DNA from: Acinetobacter sp. WCHAc010034 | GTDB lineage: Bacteria > Pseudomonadota > Gammaproteobacteria > Pseudomonadales > Moraxellaceae | NCBI RefSeq assembly: GCF_001696615.3 | Contig: NZ_CP032279.1 | Span: forward strand, 1-64,000 | DNA: 64,000 bases | Reading direction: 5' to 3' | Part shown: positions 60,251-64,000 of the stretch, one piece after another | Layout of the letters: each line of letters starts with the position of its first letter | Position numbering within the stretch: position 1 is the first letter of the stretch | The notes under the pieces: model-generated | What the model was told of the DNA's origin: nothing | Seen by the model: the letters and a program-made list of their open reading frames with translations, nothing else | Database searches by the model: none | Program-made: the position numbers and the translations under genes

Positions 60251-61090
60251 ATGGGAAATTCTCTTGCGCAAGTGCCGGCAGCCAATGCTCCAGCAGCATC
60301 GCAGCCGGAGCGCATGAACGCGGACCCTTTCTGGGGGAGTGTATCAAAGCATAAGTTTGCGGAATTCAATATCTGCACGGTTTCCCGCGACGAAAACGGC
60401 AATCAGACGGTTGAAGTGGACTCAAGCCAGCCGACGGTCCGCGCCTTCCTGACGGACGGCGACAAGACTATGGAAAGCCAGTGGCAGACGCCCTTTGAAA
60501 ACTCCAACCCTGAACTGAAAATGCCGATGCTGATGGCCAGCCTGCAGAATGGCCAGGCGGTTGTTTCAATGGGGGCGGCGGCTGGAGCAGCAATGGGCGG
60601 GCTTCCCGATGAAGCGGTCAGCGCACTCGTATCCGCTGCGCAGCCTATTGCGGAATGGGCCAAATCAGTTGAGGGAAAAACCAACTTGAACAAAGTGAAT
60701 ACAACGCAAGTATTCCTGTCCACGGCTTCCGTACACCTGAACCTCAGCCTGTTTTTCATCGCATTACGGGATGCCAAATTAGAAGTCGAAAACAAAATCA
60801 TGCGGCTGGAGTCTTGGGCCGTGCCGGCGCAGTTATCTCAAGGCACGCTTCTGACAGACGTTTTGTCTGAAGGCGCTGAGGGGCTGTTTTCCGGGATTAT
60901 TCCGCCGTATGTCTCGCTGACGACGCACGGCAAAACATATTGGCCCTTTATTATTGCAAGTGTCTCTGCGCCGATTGTCACCCCGATTGATGAGCACGGG
61001 AACCGCCTGAGCCTTGCCGTGAACATCAGCATGATGAGCCGGGCGGCCTGGGATGCCCAAGATGTCCGTAATCTTTATGGAGAAAACTGA
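60251..61090 (+). CDS. Phage tail/baseplate protein (tentative)
   Basis: The 279-residue protein has an Ala/Pro-rich start (AQVPAANAPAASQPERMNAD), then beta-rich and Gly-rich parts (GAAAGAAMGGLPDEA), and a core with FLSTASVHLNLSLFFIALRD. It opens a four-gene module of tail-like proteins; size and position suggest a baseplate or tube-junction protein. No confident family. Confidence 0.5.
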   Translation: MGNSLAQVPAANAPAASQPERMNADPFWGSVSKHKFAEFNICTVSRDENGNQTVEVDSSQPTVRAFLTDGDKTMESQWQTPFENSNPELKMPMLMASLQNGQAVVSMGAAAGAAMGGLPDEAVSALVSAAQPIAEWAKSVEGKTNLNKVNTTQVFLSTASVHLNLSLFFIALRDAKLEVENKIMRLESWAVPAQLSQGTLLTDVLSEGAEGLFSGIIPPYVSLTTHGKTYWPFIIASVSAPIVTPIDEHGNRLSLAVNISMMSRAAWDAQDVRNLYGEN

Positions 61091-61093
61091 ACA

Positions 61094-61795
61094 ATGCTTA
61101 CCTTTGATCCAGTGCCGGTCGGCAATAACACATATCAAATGCAGGAAATCATTTTCAATGACTCCCTGAAAGTTGCTGCAATTGATAAAAGCCGGAATGA
61201 AAAGCGGATCAGCGCCTTTTTGTCGCATGTGCTGGCCAATGCGGAACTGCCCCTGAAAATGACGGTGCAAGAGCGCTACTTTTTAATGCTGAAGTATGTG
61301 GAAAAGCAGTCGAATACGCTTTTTTCCAGTGATACGGACTTCTCAGCCTGCTTTTTGAATGCGGGCAGCCCCTGGCTGCCTGAACGCACAATCAATGGCA
61401 TTACCGTCCGCCAGCTGACCGGCAGGGAAGCTGAATATCTGGAAGAGCACTGCACGAATGCCGCGGAATGGATTGCATGCATGCTGGCCTTTCAAATCAG
61501 CTATGACGGGCATGAAAAGCTGTCGGAACTGCCGGACCGCAGCGCCAATGACAGTGAATTTATCAAACAGTTCTCTGAGCGCCTGGAGTTTTTAAAAAAG
61601 CAGGCCCAAAGTGATTTTGACTTGATCTATCAGGACTTCATTACGCTCAACAATCAATTATTCACCATGCTTCACCTGAATGTCAGCAATCAGGGCTTAG
61701 TCATTTCAAGAGGTGCAGATGACGCGCCGCTTCGATTTTGCACCACTACCGCCTTTTTCGGAATCGTCAAAGAACTGGACCAGTCATTTGCTTAG
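61094..61795 (+). CDS. Phage protein, possible tail/baseplate assembly factor
   Basis: The 233-residue protein (MLTFDPVPVGNNTYQMQEII, RYFLMLKYVEKQSNTLFSSD) starts 3 bp after the previous stop. Its 3' end overlaps the next gene by 77 bp in a different frame, as seen for phage tail-assembly chaperone pairs, though here the shift would be +1. No family is certain. Confidence 0.5.
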   Translation: MLTFDPVPVGNNTYQMQEIIFNDSLKVAAIDKSRNEKRISAFLSHVLANAELPLKMTVQERYFLMLKYVEKQSNTLFSSDTDFSACFLNAGSPWLPERTINGITVRQLTGREAEYLEEHCTNAAEWIACMLAFQISYDGHEKLSELPDRSANDSEFIKQFSERLEFLKKQAQSDFDLIYQDFITLNNQLFTMLHLNVSNQGLVISRGADDAPLRFCTTTAFFGIVKELDQSFA

Positions 61796-62006
61796 CACTG
61801 CGCAGGATCTGGCCAGCCACTGCCGGATGTCAATGCATGAGGCGCTGCGGCTGCCTGTGAGTTTTGAGGCTTACTTTTATTCATCGGATGCCTGGGAAAA
61901 GAGGAAGGCGGAAATTGAGGCGGAAGCCCAGAAACATAATGCATTCATAAAAATGGGCAATGAAATTATTAAGGCTATGAGTAATTCTGGAAGGAGAAGA
62001 AAATGA
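61719..62006 (+). CDS. Small phage protein overlapping the upstream gene
   Basis: The 95-residue protein starts MTRRFDFAPLPPFSESSKNW after AAGAGGTGCAG, inside the previous gene. It is helical and charged (AWEKRKAEIEAEAQKHNAFI). It overlaps the next gene by 4 bp (ATGA). It may be a second tail-assembly chaperone or a hub protein. Confidence 0.55.
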   Translation: MTRRFDFAPLPPFSESSKNWTSHLLSTAQDLASHCRMSMHEALRLPVSFEAYFYSSDAWEKRKAEIEAEAQKHNAFIKMGNEIIKAMSNSGRRRK

Positions 62007-63124
62007 ACACCACAAAAATTTTAGGCGAAGCGGTCGGCATTCAGCGTCAGGACATTATTGACCGCACCGAAGAGCAAATCGCGGAAGGCCTAACGGGCGC
62101 CGTGATCTTAGGCCGCTTCAAGCGCGGCCGGGTGGATGCGCCGATGGCCATTCATCAGGGCAATATCCGCGGGCAGCTGGGTCATGATCCTAAGAACCCG
62201 GATTATATTGCCGTGCAGGACTGCTTGGATACTGGCGTGCCAAGCGTGCAGGTGCTGCGTTTAGGTCAGAACGAAGAAGATAGCGGCGAAGACCGCTTCG
62301 TAATCAGTTGCACGCCTCCAGACGGCCAGCAGCAGATCATTTTAAATAAAGTGCGCAATACACTGCCGTTCCTGACTTTTAGAAACATTACATTTGATAT
62401 TTATATCAATGGTACGCTGGCTGCTTCCGACGTTTTAATGCTGGATGAAGATGCTATGGATAGCGTGGGGCTGCAGGTTGAAGACTTGACCGGAAACGGC
62501 CGGCAAATATCAATCAAGAATAAAACGGATGAGCGGCGAGCATTCGAGCTTTTCCCTGTTGAGGAGCCTAACTTTGCGAGAGACACTGATATCGAATTGG
62601 GTCATGTTGTTGTTGAAAAATACAGTTTCCATTTCTGTTTGGCGGCAGCAGCCAATGATCTGCCCACAACTATCGAATGGAAAATCGAGGGAGATGGAAC
62701 TTTATACAGTGACAGGGTGGTAGATGTTACTGAAAGCTCTAAACGCAACCTGAATATTACAGAATTGCTGACTTACAATGGACTTGAAATTATTTCTGCA
62801 CAAGCATTTCTGCAGAATAAAATTACATCACTGACTATCGCAGATACGGTTTGGCTTATTGGTCAAAACAGTTTTACCGGAAACAAAATTACAGATCTGG
62901 TACTGGGTTCGGGTTTAAAAAGGCTCGGAAATTATGCCTTTAAAGACAATGCCATAAGTGCGGTCACAGTGCATGCTATTATACCGCCGGAATTTGAGTC
63001 TGACAGTTGGCTGCCTTTCGATGGCAATCCTATTGCTTCAATTCGAGTGCCTGCTGAATCAGTGAACGCATATAAAGCTGCGGAAGGCTGGTCGAATTTC
63101 AGCTCTATGATTACGGCAATTTGA
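62003..63124 (+). CDS. Phage structural protein with a BspA-like leucine-rich repeat tail
   Basis: The first ~100 residues (LTGAVILGRFKRGRVDAPMA, NPDYIAVQDCLDTGVPSVQV) resemble the N-terminal domain of tail sheath-like proteins. From about residue 245 the protein has BspA-type LRR units (ITSLTIADTVWLIGQNSFTG, ITDLVLGSGLKRLGNYAFKD) and ends IRVPAESVNAYKAAEGW, a BspA-family closing motif. GC content drops after ~62380. This suggests a swapped adhesin module. GGAAGGAG precedes the start. Confidence 0.7.
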   Translation: MNTTKILGEAVGIQRQDIIDRTEEQIAEGLTGAVILGRFKRGRVDAPMAIHQGNIRGQLGHDPKNPDYIAVQDCLDTGVPSVQVLRLGQNEEDSGEDRFVISCTPPDGQQQIILNKVRNTLPFLTFRNITFDIYINGTLAASDVLMLDEDAMDSVGLQVEDLTGNGRQISIKNKTDERRAFELFPVEEPNFARDTDIELGHVVVEKYSFHFCLAAAANDLPTTIEWKIEGDGTLYSDRVVDVTESSKRNLNITELLTYNGLEIISAQAFLQNKITSLTIADTVWLIGQNSFTGNKITDLVLGSGLKRLGNYAFKDNAISAVTVHAIIPPEFESDSWLPFDGNPIASIRVPAESVNAYKAAEGWSNFSSMITAI

Positions 63125-63206
63125 CTCTGTGTTCCAGCTGGAGTTGTTAACGCTTATCACTTTTGCAATGCCGTAAAACTGCAGCATAATTTTCGCATGT
63201 ACAGAT

Positions 63207-63228
63207 ACCCGCTGCGGCGGGTTTTTTT
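63207..63228 (+). terminator. Terminator after the LRR-tail gene
   Basis: The stem ACCCGC/GCGGGT with a TGCG loop is followed by seven T; the TTGGAAC box begins 2 bp later, the same layout as at 44270-44293. Confidence 0.8.
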
Positions 63229-63229
63229 A

Positions 63230-63301
63230 TTGGAACAGGCTTTATTTGCCTGATTGCTTCGGCGACACAATAGCCATATCAAAAATATAGGTGTATTGGG
63301 G
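63230..63301 (+). promoter_or_regulatory. TTGGAAC box and imperfect hairpin (module I)
   Basis: TTGGAAC (63230) is 72 nt before ATG 63302. CAATA-CC-ATAT pairs with ATAT-GG-TATTG (63268-63298); TTGGGG lies at its base. There is no U-run. Confidence 0.5.
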
Positions 63302-63679
63302 ATGCAGGAAAGTACAATTCCGTGGGTGATCAAAGTGATTCCGGCCGTCGTCGGCGCGATTCTGGCTTTGGTGCTGAGCGGGGACATTGATAAAACCGGG
63401 AAAATTCAGGTTTCCATGGGCGTCATCGGCAAGTTTCTGGCCAGCGTAACGGTCAGTCTGTATGGCGGTTCGGCATTTATTGAGCATTTTGAAATGCTCA
63501 AAACGTCCACGATGTATCAGGGCTTCATCATGCTTATGTTTGCGGTGTTCGGCCTTTTAGCCATCGGCATTCTGTATCAGTCGATTGCGCTGCTGAAAGG
63601 CAAGCCGCTGCCTGAGGTAATTTCTGAAATTAAAGCGGCATTCCTCGCAATCTGGGGAAATGGCAAAGGGGGAGAATGA
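63302..63679 (+). CDS. Holin-like phage membrane protein
   Basis: The 125-residue protein (MQESTIPWVIKVIPAVVGAI) has three hydrophobic helices (VIPAVVGAILALVLS, GKFLASVTVSLYGGSAFI, GFIMLMFAVFGLLAIGILY) and a charged tail. It lies 3 bp before the endolysin gene, the usual place for a holin. The frame opens at 63254, but the module signal sets the start. Confidence 0.7.
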   Translation: MQESTIPWVIKVIPAVVGAILALVLSGDIDKTGKIQVSMGVIGKFLASVTVSLYGGSAFIEHFEMLKTSTMYQGFIMLMFAVFGLLAIGILYQSIALLKGKPLPEVISEIKAAFLAIWGNGKGGE

Positions 63680-63682
63680 TTT

Positions 63683-64000
63683 ATGAGTAAAAAACTGACT
63701 GATGCGCAAATAGGCGCTCAGGCTAAAGCGCTGGGCGTAGAGGCAGCTGCGTTAAAAGCGGTGCACGAAGTTGAGTGCCGGGGATCAGGATTTAATCCAG
63801 ACAGCACTCTGGTAATTCTTTTTGAGCGCCATGTGATGCGCCAGCGCCTGATCGCCGGCAAGCTTTTCAGCATTGCCGAAAAAATGGAAATTGAACAGCC
63901 GAATCTCTGCAGCAAAACGTCCGGCGGCTACGGCCTGTATTCCGTTCAGCACCAGCGCTTGTCTGCAGCCGCTGAATATCACCGCGAATCGGCGCTGGAG
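63683..64000 (+). CDS. N-acetylmuramidase-family endolysin (partial, runs off right edge)
   Basis: The 106 visible residues show AKALGVEAAALKAVHEVECR (catalytic Glu in HEVE), GSGFNPDSTLVILFERHVM and TSGGYGLYSVQHQRLSAAAE, matching phage N-acetylmuramidases that cut the glycan strand. It starts after GGGGGAGAATGATTT and follows the holin gene. It would release phage from the host. Confidence 0.88.
   Translation, partial: MSKKLTDAQIGAQAKALGVEAAALKAVHEVECRGSGFNPDSTLVILFERHVMRQRLIAGKLFSIAEKMEIEQPNLCSKTSGGYGLYSVQHQRLSAAAEYHRESALE

Noticed and set aside
61713..61795. Classical -1 frameshift between the two overlapping tail-assembly-like genes
   Set aside because: The second frame is +1 relative to the first and has its own ribosome site; no slippery heptamer in the right phase was seen.
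1..64000. CRISPR arrays, tRNA or rRNA genes, integrase or attachment sites
   Set aside because: I saw no regularly spaced repeats, no tRNA cloverleaf or rRNA sequence, and no integrase-like protein; absence was judged by eye only.

Overview
The window reads as a chromosomal segment of an Acinetobacter-like gammaproteobacterium. This is inferred from the argF and prpBC gene types, an IS982-family element, several small lipoproteins of Acinetobacter type and the AT-rich intergenic DNA. No database search was possible, so species is not assigned and all family names come from recognised motifs.

Region 1 (1-13.6 kb) is mostly housekeeping: ornithine carbamoyltransferase, a TetR regulator, the methylcitrate-cycle pair prpB-prpC without acnD or prpF beside it, exported proteins and lipoproteins, an amidohydrolase, a DNA photolyase and an OB-fold exported protein. 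A complete IS982-family element with a 6-bp target duplication sits at 6260-7244. Region 2 (13.6-27.3 kb) holds two export systems: a czcI-C-B-A heavy-metal RND efflux operon, and a cecR/ybhG-F-S-R-type ABC exporter whose TetR repressor is divergent across a 10-7-10 palindrome. A YddG-like exporter follows. Region 3 (27.3-41.6 kb) is a patchwork of small or accessory genes: a ribbon-helix-helix/Lys-rich pair, a ClbS-like protein, an outer-membrane protein plus Ntn-type amide hydrolase, a higBA toxin-antitoxin pair, carbonic anhydrase, a GFA protein, a sorbosone-dehydrogenase-like lipoprotein, a probable sRNA and an AT-rich cluster with an IS982 remnant. Three copies of a dispersed repeat with nested hairpins lie at 13.7, 29.0 and 30.9 kb.

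Region 4 (about 41.6 kb to the right edge) is a prophage of contractile-tail type. It has a Rha-type regulator, baseplate wedge genes, a prohead protease, a terminase fragment, DarA-like and DdrB-like (polyvalent) proteins, tail or baseplate proteins, a holin and an N-acetylmuramidase endolysin. It is interrupted by blocks of non-phage cargo: a TonB siderophore receptor, DUF6616 plus MarR genes, a parDE-like toxin-antitoxin pair, and AraC plus EamA genes. No integrase or attachment site is visible.

The most unusual signal is in the prophage. Its gene modules are preceded by a TTGGAAC box (two sites have one mismatch) lying 68-75 nt upstream of the first start codon. This occurs ten times, all on the plus strand. 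In most modules a hairpin lies between box and start: its 3' arm carries the Shine-Dalgarno-like purines and, in five cases, it is followed by a U-run that abuts the ATG. This suggests a modular promoter/attenuator system. Cargo blocks are inserted directly upstream of these boxes.
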